The notes under the pieces are model-generated. The model ran no database searches and was not told where the DNA came from. It worked only from the letters and a program-made list of their open reading frames with translations. Both the position numbers and the translations under genes were made by a program. Below are positions 7,704 through 17,695 of a stretch of 64,000 bases of DNA, one piece after another. Position 1 is the stretch's first letter. Every line of letters starts with the position of its first letter. This DNA comes from a bacterium (GTDB taxonomy: Bacteria; Sumerlaeota; Sumerlaeia; SLMS01; JAHLLQ01), in contig JAHLLQ010000002.1 in NCBI GenBank assembly GCA_020444065.1, positions 372,001-436,000 of the forward strand, read 5' to 3'.

Positions 7704-9230
7704 TCACGGTGAGGTCAGATTCGCGCGCCGAACTCTCGCCCAATCGAAGAACATCCATAGCACCTTCCCCGCAACCAGGATCAACATCGTCGGGCCGATT
7801 AGCCAGCCGAAGAGTGTGAAGAGGCTGCGCTTGTTGGGGGTTATGGGAACCTGGGTGGACAGGTACGCTGTTTCGCCGAAGTCGGCGACGTTGATGATGG
7901 CGCCGGTGGAGGTGGCGGCGAAGGTGGGGCCGCCGTAGGCGGACGTGATCACTGGCAGGCCCGTTTCGATCGCGCGCATGCGGAACATGTCGCGGTGCTG
8001 GCGGTGCTGTTTCGCCCCCCAGGTGTGCATGTTGTACGTGGGAAAGACGAGCGCCTGCGCGCCGCGCCGGGCCATTTGCGGAGCATAGCGTTGATACGCG
8101 CCGTCGAAGCAAATCCCCAGCCCGATCCGCCACACATCTCCGTCCCTGCTTTTCAAATCGACCACGCCGACCTCGGGCGCGGGCTGGCCATCGATCATGA
8201 ACGGCACAGGGTGGCTCTTGCTGCCTTCGCCAACGAACTCACCTTCGGGGCTGCAGACGAACGCCGTGTTGAAGAACTCGTTCTTGTCGCGTTCGCCGCC
8301 GGGCATCGGTTTGACCGCACCGAAAATCACGCCGAACGTGGAGGACGCCGCCTGCGTCTTGATCTCATCCACCAGCCACGAAGAGCCCGGCACCTCGGGG
8401 CTGTCGCCGAGCGAATATTCCGGCCAGACCACGAGATCGACGCGCTCGCCCGGCTGCAGTTTCGGCGCGGGCACCGAGCCGAATCCCTTTCCCTGGTTCA
8501 GCAGTCGAAGGCTGTAAGTCTCTTTGCCCTCCGCCTGGAATCGAGGCACAGGAACGAGCACCAGGATCGTCCATGCGGCTGCTGCCGCGATGCCGACGAT
8601 CATCTTCTTCCGATCGCTGCGCAGGCAGATTGCTTCCGCGGCGAGCACCGCGACGAAGATCGTGATGCCGGACACGCCGTAGACTCCGATCCAGCGCGCC
8701 GTCATGCCACCGATCGTTCCGGCGGTTTCGTAGCCCAGCGACAGCCAGGAGAAATCGAGCGGCGCGAGCTCGCCGCGCAGATAATCGATGCCGACCCAAC
8801 ACGCCGCCGCCCACGCGGCGCGCGCCAGGGGAAAGCGCCCCCACTCCGTTGCCAGCCATGCCCAGATCGCCGGATACAGCGCGATGATCGCATAAAGCAC
8901 CAACGTCATCAGCCCGAACGTCGCGTAGAGCCAGTTCAGCAATCCGAGCGAGATCGCCGCGTATGCGGCCGCAGCCACTCCCATGCGCCGAACGGGTGGC
9001 TTCGCCCCCCGAATCGCCGCCCACCAGAAAGCGATCGCGAGTATTCCCAGCGGCGCGAGCCCGCGGCCTTGCACGGCAAACGCATACGGAACCGCCCCCC
9101 CCGCCAGCAGCGCAACACGCCGCAACGTCCAGCCATCGCGTGCCGGGCGAGGCGATGTTTCCTCGGAGGGATCGACCTCTGAATGCGGAGGAGTTTCCGG
9201 TTCTGCTTCCATCGACAGTGCCACAGTCAT
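7704..9230 (-). CDS. lnt: apolipoprotein N-acyltransferase
   Basis: A 508-residue inner-membrane enzyme that adds the third acyl chain to the N-terminal Cys of lipoproteins, the last step of lipoprotein maturation before Lol transport. The first about 225 residues hold several hydrophobic membrane segments; the rest is a nitrilase-fold domain. The catalytic triad is visible: Glu271 in VVWPEYSLG, Lys338 in EGSKSHPVPF, and Cys374 in GLGICFD. A terminal membrane helix (about 475-495) closes the protein. A GGAGG lies only 2-3 bases from the ATG at 9230, so the GTG at 9224 may be the true start. The LolD-like ATPase at 33065 would act in the same pathway. Confidence 0.93.
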   Translation of the reverse strand: MTVALSMEAEPETPPHSEVDPSEETSPRPARDGWTLRRVALLAGGAVPYAFAVQGRGLAPLGILAIAFWWAAIRGAKPPVRRMGVAAAAYAAISLGLLNWLYATFGLMTLVLYAIIALYPAIWAWLATEWGRFPLARAAWAAACWVGIDYLRGELAPLDFSWLSLGYETAGTIGGMTARWIGVYGVSGITIFVAVLAAEAICLRSDRKKMIVGIAAAAAWTILVLVPVPRFQAEGKETYSLRLLNQGKGFGSVPAPKLQPGERVDLVVWPEYSLGDSPEVPGSSWLVDEIKTQAASSTFGVIFGAVKPMPGGERDKNEFFNTAFVCSPEGEFVGEGSKSHPVPFMIDGQPAPEVGVVDLKSRDGDVWRIGLGICFDGAYQRYAPQMARRGAQALVFPTYNMHTWGAKQHRQHRDMFRMRAIETGLPVITSAYGGPTFAATSTGAIINVADFGETAYLSTQVPITPNKRSLFTLFGWLIGPTMLILVAGKVLWMFFDWARVRRANLTSP

Positions 9231-9304
9231 TGCCTCCGCGTGGGTAAGCGATCGTTGACAAACTGCGGCAACCGGCTGTCGATGTCAAGGAGGTTTAAAC
9301 CGCA

Positions 9305-9334
9305 GCCGGAGCAGAGAATGAACTCTGCCCCGGC
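9305..9334. other. 12-bp hairpin between lnt and the GH13 gene
   Basis: GCCGGAGCAGAG (9305-9316) pairs with CTCTGCCCCGGC (9323-9334), with one G-T wobble on the minus-strand transcript and a 6-base loop. A T-rich run follows only on the plus strand, so as a terminator it would act against the direction of both flanking genes. It may instead be an attenuating or RNA-stabilising hairpin. Confidence 0.4.
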
Positions 9335-9360
9335 GTGTTTTGTCTTTCAGTGGATTGTGA

Positions 9361-11640
9361 TCAGTGCGTCTGCTCGCGCCATTCTTCCACGCCGGCCCAG
9401 GGCGGGACCTGCGAGAGAATGACCAGGCTGCGTGCACCGATCGTGACGGAGCCGCTCTGGGGGAACCCATCCAGCGCGACCGCCGACGTGGTCACTGTCT
9501 GGCCGACACCCACATCGCCGAAGTCCGTTCCGTAGGTGGAGTCATCGCTGTTGAAGACTTCATACCAATCGCCGGAGTCGGGCAGGCCGACATTGTACCC
9601 GCCGGTGTAGTTGACGCTCGAGAAGTTCGCCATGACGACGACCGTATCGCCTGGGTTCGATCCGCCGTTGGAACGAGTGAAGGCGATGACCTTGTTGGTG
9701 TTCTCGGTCAGGTAGATGTTCGTAACGTCGCCCAGCAGGCCGGCAGTTTCATTCCCGAGATTGCGCCGAAGCGCGATGAGGTCTCGGTACAGCAAACGGA
9801 ATCCCGCGATATTCGGATCGATCAGCCGCGACCAGTCGATCGGATCATCGTCCTCCCAGGAGTTGTCCCCGTCGGTACCGCCGATGTCGAGAATCTCGCT
9901 CCCCTGGAAGATCATCGGCATGCCTTCGGTCGTCAGCAACAGCCCCGCGCCGAGGGCGGACATTTTCCGCGAGCGCAGGCTTTCGGGTGTGGCCGGATCG
10001 ATCCGTGTTGGCACTCGGTCTTTGCTGTTGGTTTCCCACACCTCGTCGTGGCTCTCCAGATAGTGCAACCGTCCGAAGTCGCCATTCACCGCCGTGGCGA
10101 TCGTGTTCATGTCAAAGTCCACATCGGCAGTTTTTATCAGTTCGCCGACGACTTGGTAATGGAAGTTCGTCGTCCACTGCGTGTCGAATCCGAAGCCATC
10201 GGCCGGATCGCCGCTGACTGTCGAGACCGACGTCGTGAGCAGCGGGTCGCCGGCGTGATCCTCGGCGATCGAAATCAGATCGGGGTTCGTTGCCAGCATG
10301 TTTGCGTTGATGTCCTGCAGCAGAGAAACGCCCTCGGGAATCGTACTTTGGATGTTGAACGAACCATCCAGTGTGGCTCGCATGGCCTTCGTGAAATCCC
10401 ACCGGAAGCCGTCGACATTGTACTCGTCGAGGAACATCGCAATAGAGTCCTCGATGAAATTGCGAACTTCAGTCTCCGAATAATCCGGCCGGGGACCGTA
10501 GGCGGTTTCCGCCAACTCCAGCGGGCTATCGTAGAAGTAGATACCAGGTTCGTCTCGGGACGCGTTGCCGTTCAGGTCCTGGAAGTCGTAGATGTCCAGC
10601 CCACCCGGTCCGTAGTGATTGTGGACCACATCGACGATCACCGCGATTCCGCGGGCGTGACATGCCTCCACGAAATTACGGAAGTCGTCCGGAGTTCCAT
10701 AGTCACGCTCGATCGCGAACAACTCCGTCGGATTGTAGCCGCCCGATGTTGTCCCGGCGAAGTCGTTGATTGGCATCACGTGAATCGCATTGAAGTTCAT
10801 TTCCTGGATGTAATTCAGACGGTTCGGAATCAGGTCGGCAAACGTACCGGGAGCGACACCAGCGAATGGATCAAGCGTGCCGATATGCAGTTCATAGACC
10901 ACCCAATCGTGGAACGCCGCTGTCGTACCCGGGCGCGGTTCGGTGAATGTGTAGGTCGATGGATCAACGGTCACGGAGTTGTCGCTGGCGCCCTGAACGA
11001 AGCGTCCTCGTGGATCGCGCCGGTACTCGGTTCCATCCATCAGGTACTTGTACTCCTGCCCAGTGGTCGCTCCGGGAACATGGGCGGTCCAAATGCCCGA
11101 TGCGCTGTCGGACGTCATCAGGTCGGCATTGCTTACCCAACTGTTGAATTCGCCAACGACCGCCATGGATGCAACGTCTGGTGCCCAGACGCGGAACAGG
11201 TACCCGTCGCCTTCCGCCGAGGAGACCTTCATGGCGCCCGGCTCAACGCTTTGCACGGAATCGACCTGGAACTGCCAGTCGACTCCGTTCCCGCCGTTGT
11301 TGTCGAAGATCGAACCGCCGGAGTTCTTGAAAACGATGTCGATGCTCGTCGCGTCGTTCGGGACACTGAACGAGCCCGTCCAGTTTGGCGGCGAGCCAGA
11401 CAGCGTCACATCTGCGGCATTCTGGAACCCATTGAAGCCCACCGTTGCCACGACCGGTGATTCGGAGGCCAATGGGCCTCCCGTTGCGTCGAATACGATC
11501 GTTGGCGAAGACCCGCGCGCCGGGAACTGAGGCGACAGTGTGGCCGTGCCTTGCGCGTGCGCAACTCCGGGCACAAGGGCCAAGCATAGCCAAGCCGCTC
11601 CGAGGAGTTGGAGGTACTTTCGAGAGACTTCACGAGTCAT
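9361..11640 (-). CDS. secreted glycoside hydrolase family 13 alpha-glucan enzyme
   Basis: A 759-residue exported enzyme. The ATG at 11640 has AGGGAGAG just upstream and begins a clear signal peptide (LGAAWLCLALVPGVAHAQ). Order: a starch-binding-like beta domain (about 30-130), a CBM48/isoamylase N-terminal domain (about 145-235, VWAPDVASMAVVGEFNSW), the GH13 barrel, and a C-terminal beta domain. Barrel motifs are VIVDVVHNHYG, the nucleophile Asp in GFRWDFTKA (about 411), the acid Glu in ISIAEDH (about 458), and ESHDEV (about 531). The arrangement resembles branching enzyme or maltooligosyltrehalose hydrolase, but an exported form more likely degrades alpha-glucan outside the cytoplasm. The exact specificity is undetermined. 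Confidence 0.9.
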   Translation of the reverse strand: MTREVSRKYLQLLGAAWLCLALVPGVAHAQGTATLSPQFPARGSSPTIVFDATGGPLASESPVVATVGFNGFQNAADVTLSGSPPNWTGSFSVPNDATSIDIVFKNSGGSIFDNNGGNGVDWQFQVDSVQSVEPGAMKVSSAEGDGYLFRVWAPDVASMAVVGEFNSWVSNADLMTSDSASGIWTAHVPGATTGQEYKYLMDGTEYRRDPRGRFVQGASDNSVTVDPSTYTFTEPRPGTTAAFHDWVVYELHIGTLDPFAGVAPGTFADLIPNRLNYIQEMNFNAIHVMPINDFAGTTSGGYNPTELFAIERDYGTPDDFRNFVEACHARGIAVIVDVVHNHYGPGGLDIYDFQDLNGNASRDEPGIYFYDSPLELAETAYGPRPDYSETEVRNFIEDSIAMFLDEYNVDGFRWDFTKAMRATLDGSFNIQSTIPEGVSLLQDINANMLATNPDLISIAEDHAGDPLLTTSVSTVSGDPADGFGFDTQWTTNFHYQVVGELIKTADVDFDMNTIATAVNGDFGRLHYLESHDEVWETNSKDRVPTRIDPATPESLRSRKMSALGAGLLLTTEGMPMIFQGSEILDIGGTDGDNSWEDDDPIDWSRLIDPNIAGFRLLYRDLIALRRNLGNETAGLLGDVTNIYLTENTNKVIAFTRSNGGSNPGDTVVVMANFSSVNYTGGYNVGLPDSGDWYEVFNSDDSTYGTDFGDVGVGQTVTTSAVALDGFPQSGSVTIGARSLVILSQVPPWAGVEEWREQTH

Positions 11641-11761
11641 GGCACTCTCCCTGTGTGCTAAACCGCTTTTACCCAAGCGATGGATAGCTATTTGATACTG
11701 GGAACGCTCCAATTGCGCGCCGGTGAAGTCAATCGTAAAAGCGCTATGACCTGCGGCCAGC

Positions 11762-14700
11762 TCAATTGGAGAGAGTGCTGTCAAAGATCTCGCGCATCGT
11801 GATCATCTGCGCGCCGAGCGATTCGAGTCTCTCCGCCGCGTTCTGTAGTTGCGGGTCGAGCGCTCGCGCCAATGGCCCGAGGCGATCGGGCGTTCCGGGC
11901 ACCAGGTCCTTGGGCGTTTCCCAGAGCAGGCGAATGGCGCGCTGCACGGTTCGCAGGACGTGGTGGTGTTCGAGGATGAAGTCGACAGTCTCGACCTCCA
12001 TCAAGCCCGCGTCGCGGATGACTTCGAGCGCTTCGTCCGTGCGAGGAGTTCGCAGTGCGGGCAACTCAATTCCCTTCGCCAACTGGAAGTACTGGACGAG
12101 GAATTCCACGTCGACGATTCCGCCGGGGCCGCGCTTCAGGTCGAGCTTCGCATGACGCGGAAGACGTACCGTCTGATCGAGCCGTACGCGCATCTCGTGA
12201 ATTTCTTTTGCCAGGTCCGGCAGCGGCGAACGATCGCGCAGCGCGTCGTGCATCGATCCTAGAATCTCGCGGCCAAACTCTTCATCGCCGGCAAGGAACT
12301 GCGCGCGCGTCATTGATTGGAATTCCCAAATGCCTGCTTCCTCACGATAGTAACGCTCGGCGCGTTCACGCGCGATCGAGAGCGGCGCATTCACACCATC
12401 GGGACGCAGCCGCGCATCGACCTTCCAGAGTTGTCCGTCGGGCGATACAGCAGACATCGTCGACAGGATTCGGCCGGCAAGATTGCTGTAGTGTTCCGCC
12501 GCGCCGCGGTCGTTTTCCGGAGCTTCGTGGAAGACCGCTACATCCAGATCGCCGCAAACATGCACCCATTCGCCGCCGAAACTGCCCAGTGCAATGATGC
12601 ACCACCGCCCGTCGCGCCGCTCGGAGTCGCGGGAAAGTACATCGATCACGGCGCTCAGGCAGGTCTTCGCGAGTTCCGTCGTAGTGGCGGCGCTTTCACG
12701 CGCGGAATCCACATCCATGATTTCGCGCACAGCAAGGAAGAGCGCCTCGCGATCCTTGAACTGGCGAATGCGTCCGAGCGCTTTTTCGACTTCCAGGCGC
12801 CCGACGCGTGCGGCGTATTCTTCGTCGAAGGCGTAAGCCGGCGATCGAGTTCCGCGCAGCGGCTCGCCGAGCAGCAACTGGTCGAGGTACTCCGGATGCG
12901 CTACCATCAGTCGTGCCGGCAACGATCCGAATCCCAACACGCGCACCAGCATTCGCAGCACCCATGGATGCGATTGAATCAGTTCGTATGTGGAAGTAAC
13001 GCTGTGATGACTGCGCAGCAGTTGCGTGAAGTGCCGAATCGCATTTTCTCGATAGGCCACATTCTGCAACTGCTCCAGCAATTGTGGGAACACCCGCTCC
13101 AACCATTGCTGACTGTGGCGGCTGATCGCGAATTCCCGCGAGCCGGAAACCAATTCTCGTAAGGCTCGAAATCCCTCAACCGTCCCGATTCCAAACGGCG
13201 CCAGCTCTTCGAGCACGCTCTCCTCCGGCGTGTCGCGCGACACCAGGTAGTCGACCAGATCCAGTTTCTCTGCCGGACCTTCTTCGTGAAAGAGCGCTTC
13301 GAATTGCTCGCGAACAAATCCGCGGAATTCGGAGAGCTGTGATTGCAGATCGGCTTCGCTCTCGAAATGGCATCGTACGGCAAGCCGCTGGCGTTCTTCG
13401 TCGTCTTCCGGCAGCGCATGCGTTTGCTGTTCGTTCATCATCTGCAGACAATGTTCAACCTGTCGGAATAACAAGTAGGCCTCGCGCAGTCGACGGACCT
13501 TGTCCGGCTGGAGTTTGCCCTTCTCTGCGAGCAATTCCATCGCTTCCAGCGTTGCTCGCACGCGAAGGGACTTGTCGTTTCCGCCATGGAGCAATTGCAG
13601 CGCCGCGGAAATGAACTCCACCTCGCGAATGCCTCCAGGGCCGCGCTTGATGTCCAGCTTCCGTGTGCGGGGATCGAGGGCCTCGTGGTCGATCCGGCGC
13701 TTCAGGCGAGCAACTTCCGGTAGCAGCACCTGCGGTGAGTTGCCGAAGAAGACGAAATTCTGGCGCACTTCCTCGAAACGCGCAGCAAGTTTGCGATCGC
13801 CCGCCACGCATCGAGCTTTCAGGTACGCGATCTTCTCCCACGAGCGCGCCTGATCCGCCAGGTAGGCCACGTAGGCCGGCAAGGACCGCGCAATCGCGCC
13901 CGATGCACCATCCGGTCTCAGTCGCGCATCGACGCGATAGAGCACGCCCTCGATTGTCGAGTAATCGAGGTACTGAATAATCGCCGTGCCCAGCTTGCAG
14001 TAGAATTCGTGTTTCGTGATGCGATTGCTGACGTGTCCCGTCCCATCCTTGCGTCCCGCGGTCGTTCCCTCCGTATCGTAGACGAAAATCAGATCGATGT
14101 CGGAGGAGAAGTTCAATTCCCGGCCGCCGAATTTCCCCATCGCAAGGACGGCGAATCCGATTGTGTCGTCCGGCTTCACGTCTGGTGGGGGAGCGGGCTG
14201 CCCATAGCGCTTCATCAAATCGCTCAGCGAATCTTCGAGAGCCAACTCGCAGGCCGCTTCCGCCAGATTTGTCAACTCGCGGCAGAGTTCCATAATATCG
14301 GCGCGCTGCTGCAGATCGCGAACGCCGATGCGCAGAAGTTCGCGGCGCTTAAATCGACAGAGCGCACGCCGCCGGCTCTCGGAGCTTCCGAATGCGCGCA
14401 CGAAGCCATGCAATTGACGGCGATATTCCTCCAGGGGCTTCTCGCTTTCCATGCGCGCCTCGACCAGGCACCACTCGAGGTACTCCGGGTTCCGCACAAC
14501 GATGTCTGAGAAGAACTGAGATGCGGCGAATAACTGAGCAAGAAACTGCAGATGATCCGGATTGTGTTCCATCAAGTGCAACACGCCGAGCCGATCCCAC
14601 GCAGCGCGCACATATCGATCCCAATTGCGCAACGCCATCCTCGGATCGGCCGTCGCCGCCAATGCAGGAATCAGCTTTGGCGCTACTTCAACGATCTCTT

Positions 14701-14848
14701 CAAAGACGAACTGCTCGCGTGCCCAGGACAACAACAGCTCCTCGGCTGCATCACGATCGTCGTTCGGCCAAGAAGACAGCAGCTCCCTCAGCTCGGCCTG
14801 AAAAGCCGTCAACAATGCTACGTGTTTGGAATCGCCTGCGCGGGACAT
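11762..14848 (-). CDS. glnE: bifunctional glutamine synthetase adenylyltransferase / adenylyl-removing enzyme
   Basis: A 1028-residue cytoplasmic regulator that adenylylates and deadenylylates glutamine synthetase in response to PII and glutamine. Two nucleotidyltransferase domains are visible: the first at about 238-258 (MGKFGGRELNFSSDIDLI, metal Asp250 and Asp252), the second at about 750-775 (ALGSFGGEWVHVCGDLDV, GDLD metal pair). Each is followed by its helical domain with LDIKRGPGGIREVEF and LDLKRGPGGIVDVEF. The length is slightly above the E. coli enzyme. It lies 39 bases downstream of the radical SAM gene and is probably cotranscribed with it. No glnA or glnB lies in the window. Confidence 0.95.
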   Translation of the reverse strand: MSRAGDSKHVALLTAFQAELRELLSSWPNDDRDAAEELLLSWAREQFVFEEIVEVAPKLIPALAATADPRMALRNWDRYVRAAWDRLGVLHLMEHNPDHLQFLAQLFAASQFFSDIVVRNPEYLEWCLVEARMESEKPLEEYRRQLHGFVRAFGSSESRRRALCRFKRRELLRIGVRDLQQRADIMELCRELTNLAEAACELALEDSLSDLMKRYGQPAPPPDVKPDDTIGFAVLAMGKFGGRELNFSSDIDLIFVYDTEGTTAGRKDGTGHVSNRITKHEFYCKLGTAIIQYLDYSTIEGVLYRVDARLRPDGASGAIARSLPAYVAYLADQARSWEKIAYLKARCVAGDRKLAARFEEVRQNFVFFGNSPQVLLPEVARLKRRIDHEALDPRTRKLDIKRGPGGIREVEFISAALQLLHGGNDKSLRVRATLEAMELLAEKGKLQPDKVRRLREAYLLFRQVEHCLQMMNEQQTHALPEDDEERQRLAVRCHFESEADLQSQLSEFRGFVREQFEALFHEEGPAEKLDLVDYLVSRDTPEESVLEELAPFGIGTVEGFRALRELVSGSREFAISRHSQQWLERVFPQLLEQLQNVAYRENAIRHFTQLLRSHHSVTSTYELIQSHPWVLRMLVRVLGFGSLPARLMVAHPEYLDQLLLGEPLRGTRSPAYAFDEEYAARVGRLEVEKALGRIRQFKDREALFLAVREIMDVDSARESAATTTELAKTCLSAVIDVLSRDSERRDGRWCIIALGSFGGEWVHVCGDLDVAVFHEAPENDRGAAEHYSNLAGRILSTMSAVSPDGQLWKVDARLRPDGVNAPLSIARERAERYYREEAGIWEFQSMTRAQFLAGDEEFGREILGSMHDALRDRSPLPDLAKEIHEMRVRLDQTVRLPRHAKLDLKRGPGGIVDVEFLVQYFQLAKGIELPALRTPRTDEALEVIRDAGLMEVETVDFILEHHHVLRTVQRAIRLLWETPKDLVPGTPDRLGPLARALDPQLQNAAERLESLGAQMITMREIFDSTLSN

Positions 14849-14887
14849 CTTGTTTGCCGATGGGAGTTTTGATGCTGCGAGATGGCC

Positions 14888-16675
14888 TCAGCCGCTTCTT
14901 CGAACGACGATGCCGGTCCAGCCGGCCCAGATATCGCCTTCCTCGGGCAGGTAGGACGCGTCCTCGCCGTAGACGCTGCTTCCGAGAATCAAACGCGCTG
15001 GCCCGGGGTGGGATGGACGCAAAGGAATCGAGAACCAGTGCCACTTGCGCGAGTCCGGATCCAGCGACTGGATCAGGATCTTCTGGAACACACGATAGAC
15101 GCGTTCATTCTGCTCGAACTTGACGGAGAAACTCACCGGTGACTTCGAACGTTGCCCCGGCAGCGTCGGCTCAATCAAGATCCCGAATTCCAGGATTGGA
15201 TCTTCCGGCATCTGGAGTTCCCAGGAGATCTCCGTCGGGACACGCAGTGCCAGAACATCGTGCGTACCGTTCGGCGCAGAGTATCGTTCCACGCGGAGCG
15301 GCCCGTTTAGTTGCGATCGCCACTTCGCTTCCTCCCATTGCGCCATGCCGTCGAGGGCCACGTCCGGTGCCGGCCGTTGTGCGCGCAATCGACCGGCGGC
15401 ATCCAGCAGGCGCAACTCCTCCATCGTTCGCATCAAGTCCTTCGTGTGGCGTTTCGGCAGCGTCGACTGCGTGGAAGTCGCGCGACCGCCGTGGATCGAA
15501 ATGCCGGTCAGCTCAAGGCCTTCGTGCTCAGTCTCCGACCAATTCGTCTTGCGCGGCCAGGGCGTCAGGAACTGATAGCGAACTTCGTCCGGCTCCAACT
15601 CGCGGATGAAGTCGATTGTGCTCTGTAACTCCGCCGTATCCGACCTTGGCAGGCCGAGCATCACATTGGCGGCGACTTTCACACCGTAGTCCTGCGCCAT
15701 TTGCACGGCCTTCACAATCGCGCGGTTGTGCAGATTGCGATCACAGAATTCCGAGCGCCGATTCTCGTCTCCCGTTTCGATGCCGATTTCGAGGACCTCG
15801 CCGCCCGCGCCGGAAAGGAGTCGCAGGTTGTCCTTGGACATTTGCTCGGCGGCGGTCGTCCAACGGAACGGCAGGGCCACTTTCTCCTTCCAGAGCCGGG
15901 CGAACTTCTCCACCCAACGCTCTTGCCACGGGAACAACTCATCGACGAACACAAATCGCCGCGGGTTATGTAACTCGACCAATTCAAGCGCGTGCGTGAC
16001 GATGCGTTCCGGTGAATGCGTGCGATACTGCGTTTCCGGCCTCTCGAGTCGTCGCAGGAGCGGCACGTGACAAAACTGGCAGGAGAATGGGCAACCACGA
16101 CTTGCAAGCAGCGGCAGCGTGCGATCGTTAATCTTCATCAGATCTTCGACCGGCAGCTTCGTGTAGTCCGCGTCGTCCAGTTCATCGAGATTGGTAAGCG
16201 GGCGCTCAGGCACGTTGATCTGCCAGCCGCGCTGGCCTCGCCACCACACGCCGGGAATGTCGGAACCGGAGCCTTCGCGCAGGAGCTTCGACGCGAACTT
16301 GCGAAGTCGATCCTGCCATTCGCCAAGAACAATCGCAGTCGGGACGGGGTTGAATGTGAAGATGTCGGAGCCGAGTGTCCCCATCGGGCCGCCGACTGCA
16401 ATGACCGTCGGCAGCGTCATGTTCCGAATCTTCAGCAGCAGGGCATTCGCCGCGTGGAGCTGCTCGCGATAGACTGGGACGAAGAGGATTTCGGGCGGAT
16501 CGGCCTTCAGGCGATCAACAAATTCTTCGCGCTGTCGGACTGTCTTGATCAACTCGACCCGCACATCGATTTTGCCGGCACGCAGTCGGCCGATTCCCTC
16601 CGCCACATCCTGCCAGTGCGCAAGACGCGGCGAGACCCCTTCCTCGACGAATGCGATCAAGACCTGCTCGGACAC
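14888..16675 (-). CDS. radical SAM protein with B12-binding-like N-terminus and C-terminal beta domain
   Basis: A 595-residue protein. Residues 1-125 resemble a degenerate cobalamin-binding Rossmann domain (VIAVGGPMGT near 91-100). The 4Fe-4S cluster motif is Cys195-Cys199-Cys202 in GCPFSCQFCH, followed by a typical TIM-barrel series (FVFVDELFPW, VLEIGIETGDENRR, VAANVMLGLPRS). Past about residue 430 a separate domain begins with strand-like segments (RVPTEISWELQMP, WHWFSIPLR, IWAGWTGIVV), resembling a jelly-roll or sulfatase-associated beta-sandwich. This family often acts on lipids, tetrapyrroles or peptides; the substrate here is unknown. It is the second-last gene before glnE in a minus-strand run. 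Confidence 0.85.
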   Translation of the reverse strand: MSEQVLIAFVEEGVSPRLAHWQDVAEGIGRLRAGKIDVRVELIKTVRQREEFVDRLKADPPEILFVPVYREQLHAANALLLKIRNMTLPTVIAVGGPMGTLGSDIFTFNPVPTAIVLGEWQDRLRKFASKLLREGSGSDIPGVWWRGQRGWQINVPERPLTNLDELDDADYTKLPVEDLMKINDRTLPLLASRGCPFSCQFCHVPLLRRLERPETQYRTHSPERIVTHALELVELHNPRRFVFVDELFPWQERWVEKFARLWKEKVALPFRWTTAAEQMSKDNLRLLSGAGGEVLEIGIETGDENRRSEFCDRNLHNRAIVKAVQMAQDYGVKVAANVMLGLPRSDTAELQSTIDFIRELEPDEVRYQFLTPWPRKTNWSETEHEGLELTGISIHGGRATSTQSTLPKRHTKDLMRTMEELRLLDAAGRLRAQRPAPDVALDGMAQWEEAKWRSQLNGPLRVERYSAPNGTHDVLALRVPTEISWELQMPEDPILEFGILIEPTLPGQRSKSPVSFSVKFEQNERVYRVFQKILIQSLDPDSRKWHWFSIPLRPSHPGPARLILGSSVYGEDASYLPEEGDIWAGWTGIVVRRSG

Positions 16676-16799
16676 GAATCGCGCCTCACTCTTGGGGAAT
16701 CGGCATTGCCTCTCGCCGCATCATGCGCCTGCAAGACTGGGCGTATTTCGCCCAATCGTTCCGGTGTCGACAAGCACGGAATTCACTCGGAAGCCCGAG

Positions 16800-17684
16800 C
16801 TACTTCTTCGACTTCCGTTCTTCGCTGGGGTGACTGGCACCGATCTCCATCAGAATCGCCAGCGCCAAAACGGCGCGCCGGTCCAGGCTCCCCTCCCAAT
16901 CGCGCGAGACATCCAGCACATGACAATCATGAACCAACTCGCGGCGATGCAGCTTTCCCCACTCGATTCCGCCGCCGGGCGAGGACAATTTGAAATTCGT
17001 CACGAGCCTGCGCTTCAGGCGTCCGAGCAGAATCCGGCGGAGCCAAGCGCGCCAGAACGGCGCCTCGATGGCGGCCAGAACGGCAACATGCTTCTGCTCC
17101 GGCGGTCCTTCGACAACCCAGCGCGACCGCATGCCGCCTGCAAGACCCTCGCGGCGGATCGAGGCGATCCGCTTCACCGGGGGCCGCTGCCAATCGACAT
17201 GGAAAATCTGGCTGCGCAGACTGAACCGTTTCTCAGGGATCAACTTAAGCAATTTCTGGTGCGACTCCGGCGAATCGACAGTGACCTCCAGGTCAACGAC
17301 CAGGAGCCGGCGAACGATCGCCGTCACATAGGCACCGCAGACCAACAGCAGAATTCCAACCAGCAGCGCGGTCCATGGATTCCTCGTCCAGAGGAGATAA
17401 AGCCCCAATCCTGCCACGGCGACCGTCAGCAGTCCCATTACCCATGTGCCGACGGGTGGCAGAATACGCCACTTGGCCGGTCGCTCCTGGCTGGCTTCCA
17501 GCACTTCGGAGCCATCCATCTCGGCCACGTCGCACAGCCATTTTCCCTTCTCCCGCCGCGGTGCGACAAGGAAGCGGTTGTGACGCAGCCCTTCCGGGTA
17601 GGATGTACCATCCGGGGCGTGTTGCGGAGGAGGCTGGAGCTTCAGATCTTCGCCTTCGAGATCCGACTTCTTACGGCCGAACAT
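16800..17684 (-). CDS. two-helix membrane protein of unknown function
   Basis: A 294-residue protein that I do not recognise. The start has a strong AGGAGG seven bases upstream of the ATG. A polar N-terminus of about 80 residues precedes two adjacent membrane helices (WVMGLLTVAVAGLGLYLLW and WTALLVGILLLVCGAYVTAIV), then a basic, probably cytoplasmic, C-terminal domain of about 165 residues ending in a Lys-rich tail. It begins 11 bases after the ablB-like gene, so the two are very likely cotranscribed. No catalytic motif is evident. Confidence 0.72.
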   Translation of the reverse strand: MFGRKKSDLEGEDLKLQPPPQHAPDGTSYPEGLRHNRFLVAPRREKGKWLCDVAEMDGSEVLEASQERPAKWRILPPVGTWVMGLLTVAVAGLGLYLLWTRNPWTALLVGILLLVCGAYVTAIVRRLLVVDLEVTVDSPESHQKLLKLIPEKRFSLRSQIFHVDWQRPPVKRIASIRREGLAGGMRSRWVVEGPPEQKHVAVLAAIEAPFWRAWLRRILLGRLKRRLVTNFKLSSPGGGIEWGKLHRRELVHDCHVLDVSRDWEGSLDRRAVLALAILMEIGASHPSEERKSKK

Positions 17685-17695
17685 GAATTCGCCTC

